DNA of 64,000 nucleotides from Pseudomonas sp. KUIN-1 (GCF_009176725.1 NZ_AP020337.1:1922001-1986000), one strand, 5' to 3'. Shown: positions 17,390 through 28,537, counted from the stretch's first letter. Notes: a model not told the origin generated them from the letters alone. Numbers and translations are program-made.

Positions 17390-20300
17390 ATGTCAGCAGC
17401 ACTGCCGTATTTCTTCAGTGAGGCTCTGCGGAGCAGATTTACACAGGACATCCAGTACGCAACGGATGAGGCTCGAATTACCAGCGACGAAGGACGGTGG
17501 CTAAGGTCACTGGTCGCTACAGACACTTCAGCAGATTCCGGCACGACCTTCCCGAGAGTCGACAGGCTGACAATTGAAGACGGCTCTGCAGGCAATGCCG
17601 AGCTGGCCGGAGCATTGTTCATCAGTGATCCCGATAACGCTGACGCTCCTGTTTTTCTGAGTACGTTGGCGTTCGGGATCGAGCGATTTGCGAGCCGTAG
17701 TTTGCTACTCGCCGGATTGCAGCAGCGGTTGGCCGAGGTCAGCGACGTGTCGATTGTCGAAGCCGATCGTGTCGAAGATGCGTTGTTCGAAGCGCGCAGT
17801 CTTGCGGTGATACGCCAGCAAGCCCGGCACCTGGAAGACCTGTGGACACTGTTACAGGACTTGCCTGATCTGTATTCAGCCTGTGGCAAGGCTTTGCAGA
17901 CGGTTCTGTTGGCGCGGTGGCCGGGAGACGGCATCGACGTTTTCACCCAGATCGTGCAGATCCTGGAAATGTCCCCTGCTGCCGACCCGGGACTGCCATC
18001 GGTCGTGGGCACCCAATACCTGGTCGATGCCGCTGTGCAGGTCTTCATCGGCGAGTTGATTCCGACAGGTCTGACGCGGCAGTTTCTGGATGCCAGGGGG
18101 GTTATCCTGTCCCGGGCCCAGTCAACGCTCTTCGAGCAAGCATTGTCTGACTCGGTTTCCGCAGTCAGCGCTGCCTACGAGCAGTTGCTGGCTGACTACT
18201 GGACGTCCCTAAGGCCCGACGGCCGGACCGTGAAGGACTTCGCCACCCGCGCCTTGGCAGAGTGCTTTCGTCAGCACCTGCTGTCGAGCCGGGCACATGG
18301 CGCGATGACGGACGCGGAGTATCGCCATTTGCTCACCCTGTTGCCTTCATCCCCTGAAGCGATCGATGCACAATCGATCAGGGTCCGGAGGTTGTCGGTG
18401 TCTGTGGCGGGGCAGGAGCCGGTCAAGCTGGTCGGTGTGGCCCTGATCGAGTTCCCGGCGGACGAACTGGCGGGTGTATACCTTTACTCCTCGTTATCGG
18501 GTTTGCTGCGCTTCAGCGATTCGGCCAACGCCATCGAGCACGTCCTGAGCGACCCTTCACGTAACGGAATACTGTTTTATTCTTCGCTGGACGATCATGT
18601 TTCCATCCGGATGCAAGGACCCGTGGAGGTGCGTCAGGATACGCTCGCCACGGAGTTTTTCAGTGATTTCGTCGGGTCGCTCATCGCCCTGCAAAAGCGC
18701 AATCTGCGTTACGCGCTGGCGTTGCCGGCCATCGATGCGGCAAAAATTCCCGTCCGGGTTGATGATGCGCTGGATATTCGGGGGCTGCTGGACGGCCGAT
18801 TGCTGAATCTGCACGACTCAGGACGCTGGCGCTCGGAACGTCTGACCTTTGATCAGGCCTGGGGTGCCTCTGTGCAAACCACCAGTGTGCAGCCGAGCCT
18901 CATTCCCGAGCCGTCCTATAACTGGGTCAGCAAACTGAAAAAGCTCGACTGGATGCTTGAGCGCGTTGATGCCCTGCATACGGGCGTGGACAGCTGCATG
19001 CGTCTTGCGCTGAACCGCTATCTGGCAGTGATTGGCGGCCCGCATCTTGATGCATGGATGCTCTGGGTGTTACCGGATGCCATCGATGCGCCGCCCGTGC
19101 GCCTGCTTTCGTTGGCGCTTGACCGCGTTTGCGGTTATGCACCGGCACCGCTGTCAGGCGGCGTGGTTCTTGCCGGGCTGCTGAAGCCGGTTATGGATCA
19201 ACCGGTGCAACGTTTGCCCTTGGCATTGATCGAGCAGATTCTGTCCTGCGTCCAGCTGGATTTCCCTCGCCGCTTCAACGAGCAGATAAGCGAATTCTAT
19301 TCACGCTCGATACGTCATCTGGATACCCGATTACGGCCCGACGTGATGTGCGGTCTGATTCGGGAGTACTCGCTGCGTCTGGAACTGCTGGTTGAAAAAC
19401 GCATCGCTACGCTTCCTGATTCGGTCATCGCGAACGTCCAGCAAGTACTGGACAGACCGTTACCAGCGCTCAGGGCTGCGCTGGGCGAGGCGCGTGTCGA
19501 TGCTTTTACCGTCTCGGTCGAGTACGACCCGCAATCAGCCGCGATCAAAGTGCCCAATGCATTCGTGATCAATAACAGGTTGCCCGGCAACAAGCCCGCT
19601 CTGTGGATAGTGAACAAGGGGCTCATATGTTTCGAAACCCTGCAGGTACTGGAACAGTATGTTGCTGAGCGGTTTACCGGCAAAGAACTGGGATCGCACT
19701 TGCCCGGCGTTCTTGCCGAGCCTGACCGGCAGACGTTGCTCGACTATCGTGCCCGGAAGGGTGCTCTCACCCTCAAGGTCGTATTGCAGCGCATCGAAGG
19801 GCATTTCATCGAGGCCTTGCAACACGACGAGATAGAGCGTCAGCGGCGCACGATGGCAGAACTTTATCAGCAGGCCGTGACCTGGCGTGTGCCGTCAGAA
19901 CTATTTGTCAACCTGTTGGGGGCAGGGGAGCGGGATGACCGAAATCGCCAGAACCTCAGCCATCTGGGCGTCGCCATTCAGTTCATCATCTACAAAGCCA
20001 TCGTGCCCTCATGGGTCCGCGAAGCGTCCAGGGCCGATCAGGTTATGCTGATTGATGCCCTGCGGCGTTTCTATGTGACCTGTGCCGGAAAGAAAGACTT
20101 TCTGTTTGATATTCCCAGCCTCTACGAATACTCCTGTGAACAACTGAGACTCAGGTTCCAGACCGATTTCACCGAGCCTCGTCCGGATCCTGAAAACATC
20201 CGGGTTACCCTGAAGCATTTTGTTCCCGCTCCAGTCGCGCCGGGGCAGACGCCTCAATCGATACCGGCGGCCACGGACGCAGTCAGTGAAAACCTGGCGG

Positions 20301-22618
20301 AGTTTGCCATCAACCGTTTCCTGTCCAGGCAGGACGGCGTCATTCTTCTCTCGTCACGAGATGATCAGCCGCTGAACGCGTCGCTGACGCCGGCTTATGT
20401 GCGTGAGCTGGTGAAGTCGCTGGACATTGCCGCAGGTTACCGGAGCCTGCTGGACTCGCGGCTGGCCGTGACGGCTGCGGATTATCCGGAGCGACGCAGG
20501 CTGTTCGTCGAACAGGTCCCCTCTCTCGATATTCTGCAAGCGTTTGCGCTCCGGCTTAAAAATGAGCTCAGCGAGCAAGCCTACCAAGTGATTGAAAATG
20601 TGCTGAGCATGCCTGATGCCCTCGCGCGACTTCCTGTCAACGGCTGCAAAGTGGTGCTGAGCCCCTTGCAATTGCTCCCTGCCCAAGAGGGCTGGGAGCC
20701 GACTGTCGTACTGAATACGTATCTGATGGGGCCGATGGACAACCAGCCGGGACCGTGGGTGCTTTACGCGCCGCTGCATGAAGATTTCGTTTTCAAGGAA
20801 TACCCGGATCGGGCCGCGCTGTTGCATGACATACACACCTCTGCGTTTCTTCAACAATACATTCTGGATCGTGTTGATCCCGATGTGCGCAAGCTCTACG
20901 ACAACGGTGGCTTTATGGAGCCGCACCTGCCTTTCAGTGCAGAGTCTTCGTTTGATTTTCCTTTTGAAACACCTGCACCGGTCACCCTGCAAATCGACCC
21001 GTATGAGGGAAACTGTCTGCTGCTGATGTTCAGGGGCGCCCTCGATATCCTGAAATTACAGGTGCAACAGCACAGCGTTACCAATGCCGAACAGCACCGT
21101 GCTACGTCCCGCTACCTGTTCACGCTGGGCGCCGAGCAAGTCATGGCGCTCATGCCGGGGAGGGTGGGTGCGTTGATCGGCATTATCCAGGGGCAGACGC
21201 TGCTGAATATGTCGGTCATCTCGGCCGGGGATCAGAGCTGGGGCAAGGCTTTTTCGGAGTTCATGGCTGCTCTGAGTGTGATGATTTCTTCTGGACAGGC
21301 GCCCTCGGCATTCCCGTCACGGGCGGTTGACGAGGTCAACATGACAGCGGAGGAAGCTGTCCTGTCTGACCCGCTTGTACAGCTGGATGACGACGCCGAT
21401 GTGCCCGAGTTTTCCTGGAGCAACAGCTCACTGACCCAGCAGATACGAGAGCGGCTGCGCCAATTCGAAGTGCATGATGTTGCCTTGAACACGCTGCAAA
21501 GAGATGAGTTGTTGAGTACCTACCACGATCCGCTCCCAAATAGAGAGTATGCAGCCATTGGTGGCAAGATCTACGAATTGAAGTCTGATGCTAACGGCTG
21601 GTTCATCGTCTCGGGAACCATGGTAGGGCCCCCGGTCAGTCTTGATGCGGACCAGCAATGGAAGCTTGATATCCAGGGCGGGCTGAGGGGCGGAGGGGGC
21701 GCGCTGACGCGTATGGAGGGCAGCCTTGTCGACGACCTGGTTGACGACATAATGGTTGTAAACGCCCGGGGGATGTCCGAGATCCGCCACTCATACCGGG
21801 AAATGGCCCTGGCCATCGAGGACGCGCACAAGCAGGCGCAGTACTATCTGGAAAACAGCCTGGCCAACCTGGCGATACCCGAGTCTGCCAAAGCAGTCGA
21901 ACCACGCACGGAAAAAATCATCGCCGATTTCTTTGGTCAGAAGAATCCGGACGACCGATTGTACGACGTCACTAAAAAGACAATTACCGATATTTATCAG
22001 GAATTGATGAACCCTTCGATGTCGCCCATCGACTCTCAGCGTTATGTGGTGGGTATCAACCGGATGGGCAATGAGGCCTCCAGCGCATTCATCTTCGAGG
22101 CGGATCCGTTGAGGCGGGTGTTCCTGACTGAACAGTTCTTTCGTGTACCTACTTACCGTTTCAAGCTCAGCGCCATTCGCTCAGGTGAATTCAAGCATGC
22201 TCCGCATTATCGCGCTGCCATTCTGATTCACGAGTTATCGCATATGGTGCTCAAGACCGACGACATTGCCTATGTCGACTCTCAGGCCCCGTTCGTTGAC
22301 CTGATCGAGGATACCCCGACGTATCGATTGCGCATCAGGAATGAACTGATTACCCAGCAGCAGAAAACCCTGTCCTACCAGACTGACCGCGACAAGCTGT
22401 TCAAACAACTGGATGAAGAAACGTGGCGCGATTTGCGGCGAATGGACGGTAACGGCAAGCAGACGATTCTGCGTATCTGCGGCAAGAAGACCCTCGAAGA
22501 AGCGCGTGATGTGTTTTACCAGGACGTCCACAAACGTACCGACGTCATGCTCAAAAATGCGGATTCCGTGGCGTTGCTGGTGACATTGCTGGGGCGCGAG
22601 CGCTTTGTGAGGCGCTGA
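17390..22618 (+). CDS. Very large putative toxin with C-terminal zinc-metallopeptidase signature
   Basis: 1742 residues with no signal peptide or clear membrane spans. The overall look (long helical Leu/Arg-rich body, 'LP..L.V' segments) recalls the large Pseudomonas proteins annotated as dermonecrotic-toxin-like or DUF6543; that family link is from memory. The C-terminal 200 residues hold HELSH at 1614-1618 (HExxH zinc ligands H1614 and H1618, catalytic E1615). T-D-D-I-A-Y follows five residues after the second His and matches the TxDxxY part of aspzincin (M35-type) peptidases, in which the Asp is the third zinc ligand. No immunity or secretion gene is adjacent. The ribosome site AAGGGA lies in a potential hairpin. 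It is convergent with the acyl-CoA dehydrogenase gene and appears to be an accessory insertion between core genes. Confidence 0.7.
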   Translation: MSAALPYFFSEALRSRFTQDIQYATDEARITSDEGRWLRSLVATDTSADSGTTFPRVDRLTIEDGSAGNAELAGALFISDPDNADAPVFLSTLAFGIERFASRSLLLAGLQQRLAEVSDVSIVEADRVEDALFEARSLAVIRQQARHLEDLWTLLQDLPDLYSACGKALQTVLLARWPGDGIDVFTQIVQILEMSPAADPGLPSVVGTQYLVDAAVQVFIGELIPTGLTRQFLDARGVILSRAQSTLFEQALSDSVSAVSAAYEQLLADYWTSLRPDGRTVKDFATRALAECFRQHLLSSRAHGAMTDAEYRHLLTLLPSSPEAIDAQSIRVRRLSVSVAGQEPVKLVGVALIEFPADELAGVYLYSSLSGLLRFSDSANAIEHVLSDPSRNGILFYSSLDDHVSIRMQGPVEVRQDTLATEFFSDFVGSLIALQKRNLRYALALPAIDAAKIPVRVDDALDIRGLLDGRLLNLHDSGRWRSERLTFDQAWGASVQTTSVQPSLIPEPSYNWVSKLKKLDWMLERVDALHTGVDSCMRLALNRYLAVIGGPHLDAWMLWVLPDAIDAPPVRLLSLALDRVCGYAPAPLSGGVVLAGLLKPVMDQPVQRLPLALIEQILSCVQLDFPRRFNEQISEFYSRSIRHLDTRLRPDVMCGLIREYSLRLELLVEKRIATLPDSVIANVQQVLDRPLPALRAALGEARVDAFTVSVEYDPQSAAIKVPNAFVINNRLPGNKPALWIVNKGLICFETLQVLEQYVAERFTGKELGSHLPGVLAEPDRQTLLDYRARKGALTLKVVLQRIEGHFIEALQHDEIERQRRTMAELYQQAVTWRVPSELFVNLLGAGERDDRNRQNLSHLGVAIQFIIYKAIVPSWVREASRADQVMLIDALRRFYVTCAGKKDFLFDIPSLYEYSCEQLRLRFQTDFTEPRPDPENIRVTLKHFVPAPVAPGQTPQSIPAATDAVSENLAEFAINRFLSRQDGVILLSSRDDQPLNASLTPAYVRELVKSLDIAAGYRSLLDSRLAVTAADYPERRRLFVEQVPSLDILQAFALRLKNELSEQAYQVIENVLSMPDALARLPVNGCKVVLSPLQLLPAQEGWEPTVVLNTYLMGPMDNQPGPWVLYAPLHEDFVFKEYPDRAALLHDIHTSAFLQQYILDRVDPDVRKLYDNGGFMEPHLPFSAESSFDFPFETPAPVTLQIDPYEGNCLLLMFRGALDILKLQVQQHSVTNAEQHRATSRYLFTLGAEQVMALMPGRVGALIGIIQGQTLLNMSVISAGDQSWGKAFSEFMAALSVMISSGQAPSAFPSRAVDEVNMTAEEAVLSDPLVQLDDDADVPEFSWSNSSLTQQIRERLRQFEVHDVALNTLQRDELLSTYHDPLPNREYAAIGGKIYELKSDANGWFIVSGTMVGPPVSLDADQQWKLDIQGGLRGGGGALTRMEGSLVDDLVDDIMVVNARGMSEIRHSYREMALAIEDAHKQAQYYLENSLANLAIPESAKAVEPRTEKIIADFFGQKNPDDRLYDVTKKTITDIYQELMNPSMSPIDSQRYVVGINRMGNEASSAFIFEADPLRRVFLTEQFFRVPTYRFKLSAIRSGEFKHAPHYRAAILIHELSHMVLKTDDIAYVDSQAPFVDLIEDTPTYRLRIRNELITQQQKTLSYQTDRDKLFKQLDEETWRDLRRMDGNGKQTILRICGKKTLEEARDVFYQDVHKRTDVMLKNADSVALLVTLLGRERFVRR

Positions 22619-22661
22619 GGGCATGCTCCGGCGACCGACGTCACCGGGGCACTCGTGCCTG

Positions 22662-23813
<1,152 letters not shown>

Positions 23814-23816
23814 GGC

Positions 23817-24914
23817 TCAATTCTCCAGACCGCTGAAGAAACTCTGCACCTGCGCGGCACTGACGTCCTGCGCGCTGGCGTGTTTCCATTGCGGCTTCTT
23901 GTCTTTATCGATGATCAGCGCACGTATGCCCTCGATCAGGTCACCGCGTTCGAACCATTGGCGGTCCAGGTGCAACTCCATGGCGAAGCAGGCCGGCAGC
24001 GACAGATGACGGCCACGGCGCAGCATTTCCAGGGTCACCGCCATGCCCAGCGGTGAGTGAGCTTTCATTCGGGCTACGGTATCCAGCGCCCACTCGCGGG
24101 TGTCGCCGATGACCACCTGTTGCAGTTGCTCAAGCATGCTGGGAACATCCGGCAGCCCGAAAAAGTGGTCGATGGCGTGGCGCAGGGATTCCAGCGGAGG
24201 GGAGGGCAGACGCTGGGTCGCCAGCTTGGCCAGCGCACCCTGCAGGTCCTTGAGCGGGGTCGACTTCCATTTCAGATGATCGAGCATGTGGTCGAGGCGC
24301 GGCAGCAGTTCGCTGTTCATGGACCAGTTGGCAAGGCCGCAGTACAACGCGTCGGCAGCACCGATCTGCGACCCGGTCACGCCCAGCCAGGTCCCGAGTT
24401 CGCCGGGCAGCCGCGAGAGAAAATAACTGCCGCCGACATCAGGGAAATAACCGATGGCGACCTCCGGCATGCCGAGGCGGCTGCGTTCGGTGACCACGCG
24501 CAGGTCGGCTCCCTGGACCAGCCCCATGCCGCCGCCCAGCACCAGGCCATCCATCAGGGCCAGTACCGGCTTGCGGTAGCGGTGAATGGCCAGGTCCAGC
24601 TCGTACTCTTCGGCAAAAAACGTGTGGTGCAGATCCTGGCCGCTCTGGTGGCTTTCATACAGCGAACGGATATCGCCACCGGCGCAGAACGCCTTGCCGC
24701 CTGCGCCGCGCAGGACCACGGCATGAACCGAGGGGTCGTCGGCCCAGCGCTCAAGTTGCTGGCGAAGTGTGCGGACCATGTCCAGATCGATTGCGTTCAG
24801 GCCTTCCGGACGATTGAGGGTCAAGTGTCCGATGTGGTTACGCACGTCGATAACGATCGAATCCCGGCTGGCGGAAGGTCGAACCGGGCGGGCGGATGAA
24901 ACCTGTGAACTCAT
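23817..24914 (-). CDS. Enoyl-CoA hydratase/isomerase family, 3-hydroxyisobutyryl-CoA hydrolase-like
   Basis: 365 residues from the ATG at 24914 (AAGGAG upstream). The crotonase fold is longer than simple hydratases (about 260) and has the HIBCH-type C-terminal half. Motifs: LNRPEGLNAIDLDMV, FCAGGDIRSLYE (oxyanion loop), MDGLVLGGGMGL and MPEVAIGYFPDVGGSYFLSRLPG. HIBCH releases 3-hydroxyisobutyrate from its CoA ester in valine breakdown, which fits the adjacent acyl-CoA dehydrogenase. The C-terminal FFSGLEN sits three bases before the dehydrogenase start, so the two are one operon. Confidence 0.88.
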   Translation of the reverse strand: MSSQVSSARPVRPSASRDSIVIDVRNHIGHLTLNRPEGLNAIDLDMVRTLRQQLERWADDPSVHAVVLRGAGGKAFCAGGDIRSLYESHQSGQDLHHTFFAEEYELDLAIHRYRKPVLALMDGLVLGGGMGLVQGADLRVVTERSRLGMPEVAIGYFPDVGGSYFLSRLPGELGTWLGVTGSQIGAADALYCGLANWSMNSELLPRLDHMLDHLKWKSTPLKDLQGALAKLATQRLPSPPLESLRHAIDHFFGLPDVPSMLEQLQQVVIGDTREWALDTVARMKAHSPLGMAVTLEMLRRGRHLSLPACFAMELHLDRQWFERGDLIEGIRALIIDKDKKPQWKHASAQDVSAAQVQSFFSGLEN

Positions 24915-25190
24915 TCTGAACTCCTTGTTCGGTTGCGCTTTTTTCTTATTCGAGCATTCGAGCGTCGCAGAAGATCGTAGCAGCGCAAATGTGCAAAGCA
25001 AAACTGCGTTTAAGCATAGTCTGAAGTTTCAGATAGCCACTGTTTAACGCCTTCGCAAGTGCCTGAGCGTTGCGGTATTGGACTGACCGATACGAATCAT
25101 TGCCTGGCGGATGAGTATTATGAGTGTCATTAATGTCACAAAAGGGAATTCCTCAGGTGTACCCCATGAAAGTCCCCGTGCCAGTCGTTT

Positions 25191-26870
25191 ATGAGCCATA
25201 AGTATGCCCCGCGCGAGTGGGCCGCCCACGAGCGTCCGACCATGCCCGGCTCGCCGTCGACGCCACTGCATTCGACCGCGCGGCGTTGGGCGTTTGCTAT
25301 CGTGGGGGTGATCGTCGCGCTGACCGGCGGCCTCGGTAATGCGCTGGTAGTCGCCAACCTGCCGTATTTGCAGGGCGCGCTGGGGGCGACATCGCAGGAC
25401 ATCGCCTGGCTGCCGGCGGCCTACATCATGACTAACGTGTCGATGAATCTGCTGCTGGTGAAGTTTCGTCAGCAATTCGGCCTGCGCGCGTTCACCGAGC
25501 TGTTTCTGGTGCTGTATGCGCTGGTGACGCTGGCGCATCTGTTCGTCAACGACATCGATTCGGCCATCGCTGTACGTGCGGCACACGGTATGGTCGGCGC
25601 TGCGCTCAGCACTCTCGGGCTGTATTACATGATTCAGGCTTTCCCGCAGAAGTGGCGGCTCAAGGCGCTGGTGTTGGGGATTGGCACCGCTCAGTTGGCA
25701 ACACCGCTGGCCCGGCTGGTGTCTGAAGACTTGCTGCAGATTGCCCAATGGCGTGGCCTGTACCTGTTCGAACTGGGCATGGCGCTGCTCTCGCTGGGCT
25801 GCGTGCTGCTGCTCAAACTGCCGCCGGGTGATCGCTTCAAGGCGTTCGAGAAGCTCGATTTCCTGACCTTCGGCCTGCTGGCCAGCGGCTTTGCGCTGTT
25901 CTGTGCGGTGCTGTCGCTGGGGCGTATAGAGTGGTGGCTGGAAGCGCAGTGGCTGGGTATCGCCTCAGCGGCATCGATTGCGCTGATCTGCACCGGGCTG
26001 GCTATCGAGCATAACCGCAGCAATCCGTTGCTGATCACGCGCTGGCTGGGCAGTGGGGCGATCCTGCGTCTGGGCCTGGCGGTTATCCTGTTTCGCGTGG
26101 TGCTGTCCGAACAGTCGGTCGGTGCTGTCGGTTTTCTTCAAGCGCTGAATATGGGCAGTCAGCAGTTGCACACCTTGTATCTGGTGATGTTGCTCGGCAG
26201 CGTCTCGGGGCTGGCGGTCAGTGCGCTGACCATCAACCCGGCGCATCTGATCAAACCCTTGCTGATCTCTCTGGCGATGATGGCAGTGGGGGCCTGGATG
26301 GACAGTCATTCCACCAACCTGACCCGCCAATCGAACATGTACCTCAGCCAGTTTCTGTTGGCGTTCGGCGGCACGTTTTTCCTCGGGCCCACCCTGGTGC
26401 TGGGGATCAGCGGGGTGTTGGCGAACCCGCGCAACATGGTCAGCTTTTCGGTGTTGTTCGGGATCACCCAGAACATCGGCGGGCTGATCGGGTCTGCTGC
26501 ATTGGGCACCTTTCAGGTGGTGCGCGAGAAATTTCATTCCAGTTACATCGTTGAACACCTGACCCTCATCGATCCGCTGGTTCAGGCGCGACTGCAGAGC
26601 TACAGCGCCAGTTACAGCTCGGTGCTCGCCGACCCGTCATTGCGCAACAGTCAGGGCATCCGCGCGATGGCCACGGCCGCGACCCGGGAGGCCAATGTGC
26701 TGGCCTACAACGATGTGTTCATGCTGATCGCGCTGATTGCGGTGCTGACCATGATCTGGATTTCAGCCCGGGTCCTGTGGCTGAAAATGACCACTCAACC
26801 TCTGGCGCTGGCACCCGTTGCACCTGCTGCTTCGCCCTCCGTATCCAACTCCGGCGTTAAATCTTCATGA
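25191..26870 (+). CDS. MFS multidrug efflux permease, EmrB/QacA (DHA2) type
   Basis: 559 residues with about 14 predicted membrane spans, the DHA2 layout. The first span is WAFAIVGVIVALTGGLGNALVVANLP, followed by QDIAWLPAAYIMTNVSMNLL (DHA2-type motif region). An N-terminal cytoplasmic tail precedes it; MPGSPSTPLH at 25242 is an alternative start. The stop overlaps the start of a membrane-fusion protein gene (ATGA), so the two form an export unit across both membranes, probably using a TolC-like outer channel encoded elsewhere. Substrate unknown (drug or aromatic compound). Confidence 0.9.
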   Translation: MSHKYAPREWAAHERPTMPGSPSTPLHSTARRWAFAIVGVIVALTGGLGNALVVANLPYLQGALGATSQDIAWLPAAYIMTNVSMNLLLVKFRQQFGLRAFTELFLVLYALVTLAHLFVNDIDSAIAVRAAHGMVGAALSTLGLYYMIQAFPQKWRLKALVLGIGTAQLATPLARLVSEDLLQIAQWRGLYLFELGMALLSLGCVLLLKLPPGDRFKAFEKLDFLTFGLLASGFALFCAVLSLGRIEWWLEAQWLGIASAASIALICTGLAIEHNRSNPLLITRWLGSGAILRLGLAVILFRVVLSEQSVGAVGFLQALNMGSQQLHTLYLVMLLGSVSGLAVSALTINPAHLIKPLLISLAMMAVGAWMDSHSTNLTRQSNMYLSQFLLAFGGTFFLGPTLVLGISGVLANPRNMVSFSVLFGITQNIGGLIGSAALGTFQVVREKFHSSYIVEHLTLIDPLVQARLQSYSASYSSVLADPSLRNSQGIRAMATAATREANVLAYNDVFMLIALIAVLTMIWISARVLWLKMTTQPLALAPVAPAASPSVSNSGVKSS

Positions 26871-28024
26871 CCGAATCCAAGACCCCAGATACCGAAGCCC
26901 CGCGCAACTCGCCGCCACCGGCACCGTTGACGTCCCCGGTGACCAGCAAGCCGCGCTCGACCCGCAAGCGTGTCGTGTCTTCCGTGATTTTCGGCGCCGT
27001 CGCCCTGGCCGGGGTGCTGGTGGTGCTGTACGCCTGGCAACTGCCCCCGTTTGCCAGCCCGATCGAGAGCACCGAGAACGCGCAGGTCAAGGGCCAGACC
27101 ACGCTGATCGGGCCGCAACTGAGCGGCTATGTCTACGAGGTGCCGGTGCAGGACTTCCAGTTCGTCAAGGCCGGTGATTTGCTGGTGCGTCTGGATGACC
27201 GTATCTATCGTCAGCGCCTGGATCAGGCCATTGCACAACTGGCTGTGCAGAAGGCCTCGCTGGCCAATAATCTGCAACAACGGCGCAGTGCCGAAGCCAC
27301 CATCGGCCAGCGTCAGGCCGAACTGCAGAACAGCATCGCCCAGAGCCGCAAGAGCGCCGCCGATCTGCGGCGCAATCAGGCGCTGGTGACCGACGGTTCG
27401 GTTTCGAAAAGCGAGCTGGATGTCACGCGTGCCGCCGATGCGCAGGCAAACGCCGCCGTTGCCGAAGCCAGGGCAGTCTTGCAGATCGCCCGTGAGGACC
27501 TGCAGACCGTCATCGTCAACCGTGGCTCACTGGAAGCCTCGGTCACCAATGCGCAGGCGGCGATCGAGCTGGCGCGCATAGACCTGGACAACACCCGTAT
27601 CGTTGCCCCGCGGGACGGGCAGTTGGGGCAGATTGGCGTACGTCTGGGTGCCTATGTCAATTCGGGCGCGCAATTGATGGCGCTGGTGCCCGAGCAGCGC
27701 TGGATCGTGGCGAACATGAAAGAAACCCAGATGGCCAACGTGCGCCTGGGCCAGCCGGTGAGCTTTACCGTCGATGCGCTCGATGGCCACGAGATGCACG
27801 GCCACGTACAAAGAATTTCGCCCGCTGCCGGCTCTGAATTCAGCCTGCTGCCCGCCGACAACGCCACCGGCAACTTCGTGAAGATTTCCCAGCGTATCCC
27901 GGTACGCATCGTGGTCGATGCCGATCAGCCCATGCTTGAGCACCTGCGGCCAGGGATGTCGGTGGTCGTGAGCATCGACACCAGCGCGGACGGCGATGTG
28001 CCGCCTGATCCGGCGGTGCGCTGA
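26867..28024 (+). CDS. HlyD/EmrA-type membrane fusion protein
   Basis: 385 residues. A short Pro-rich cytoplasmic tail precedes one membrane span at about 38-62 (VIFGAVALAGVLVVLYAW). The biotinyl-lipoyl half motif ENAQVKGQTTLIGPQLSGYVYEVPVQDFQFVKAGDLLVRLDD is followed by a coiled-coil hairpin (about 120-220, Ala/Gln/Arg-rich). The second lipoyl half DNTRIVAPRDGQLGQIGVRLGAYV and a beta-barrel domain follow. It bridges the inner-membrane MFS pump and an outer-membrane factor. The ATGA overlap with the pump gene indicates coupled translation. Confidence 0.92.
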   Translation: MTESKTPDTEAPRNSPPPAPLTSPVTSKPRSTRKRVVSSVIFGAVALAGVLVVLYAWQLPPFASPIESTENAQVKGQTTLIGPQLSGYVYEVPVQDFQFVKAGDLLVRLDDRIYRQRLDQAIAQLAVQKASLANNLQQRRSAEATIGQRQAELQNSIAQSRKSAADLRRNQALVTDGSVSKSELDVTRAADAQANAAVAEARAVLQIAREDLQTVIVNRGSLEASVTNAQAAIELARIDLDNTRIVAPRDGQLGQIGVRLGAYVNSGAQLMALVPEQRWIVANMKETQMANVRLGQPVSFTVDALDGHEMHGHVQRISPAAGSEFSLLPADNATGNFVKISQRIPVRIVVDADQPMLEHLRPGMSVVVSIDTSADGDVPPDPAVR

Positions 28025-28078
28025 GCCTCTGGATGATCGCTGATTGCTGGACGCGAGCAGGATTCGATCCGATGCAAG

Positions 28079-28131
28079 TTGACTATCGTGCCGACGCTCC
28101 GCGTCGGCATGCAGTTCATGACGCTCCGCGT
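28079..28131 (+). repeat. Left arm of a 53-bp inverted repeat
   Basis: Matches the reverse complement of 28485-28537 at 50 of 53 positions. It contains two nested P. syringae-type palindromes, GCCGACGCTCCGCGTCGGC and GACGCTCCGCGTC. Confidence 0.9.
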
Positions 28132-28484
28132 CACACAGCGGTTCTGCGATATCAGGTGGATTCGGGTTCGACTCAGGTCACCTTTTCGCCCCTCGGCGAG
28201 TTACTTTGATGAGGCCAAAGTAACCAAAACCTTTCGCTCCGGTTTCCGGCCCGACTTCGTCGGGTTCCTTCGCCCTGTCACTGATCCGGGGGTCGCCGCA
28301 ACGCGCCATCCATGGCCCGGTGCAGCTAGCCTGGCGTCCTGCCAGGCTACCCCCGGATCAGCGCCAGGACTCAGCCGTCACTAACGTCGCACTCTGCGTC
28401 GTCAGTGCCATCGCGCTCGAAAAGCACTTCGTTGGCAGCGGCTGATGGGTAACTCATAGCATTGTTTCGCATCAGAGATTGCTA
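28132..28484. repeat. Core of a dispersed Pseudomonas intergenic element, no credible gene
   Basis: The 353 bases between the two inverted arms show no ribosome site or convincing frame. A plus-strand frame of about 100 codons starts inside the repeat and translates its palindromes, so I treat it as spurious. The wording (TTACTTTGATGAGGCCAAAGTAACCAAAACC, read here as a 7-base TTACTTT/AAAGTAA dyad, then CGGATCAG repeats at both ends of the central part) recalls sequence scattered through Pseudomonas genomes. That resemblance is from memory. Confidence 0.6.
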
Positions 28485-28537
28485 ACGCAGAGCGTCACGA
28501 ACTGCATGCCGACGCAGAGCGTCGGCACGATAGTCAA
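28485..28537 (-). repeat. Right arm of the 53-bp inverted repeat
   Basis: Reverse complement of 28079-28131 with three substitutions. It lies 23 bases from the end of the phosphate transporter gene. Confidence 0.9.

Noticed and set aside
28079..28537. CRISPR array or insertion sequence
   Set aside because: Repeats are inverted, only two copies, with no regular spacers and no transposase gene.
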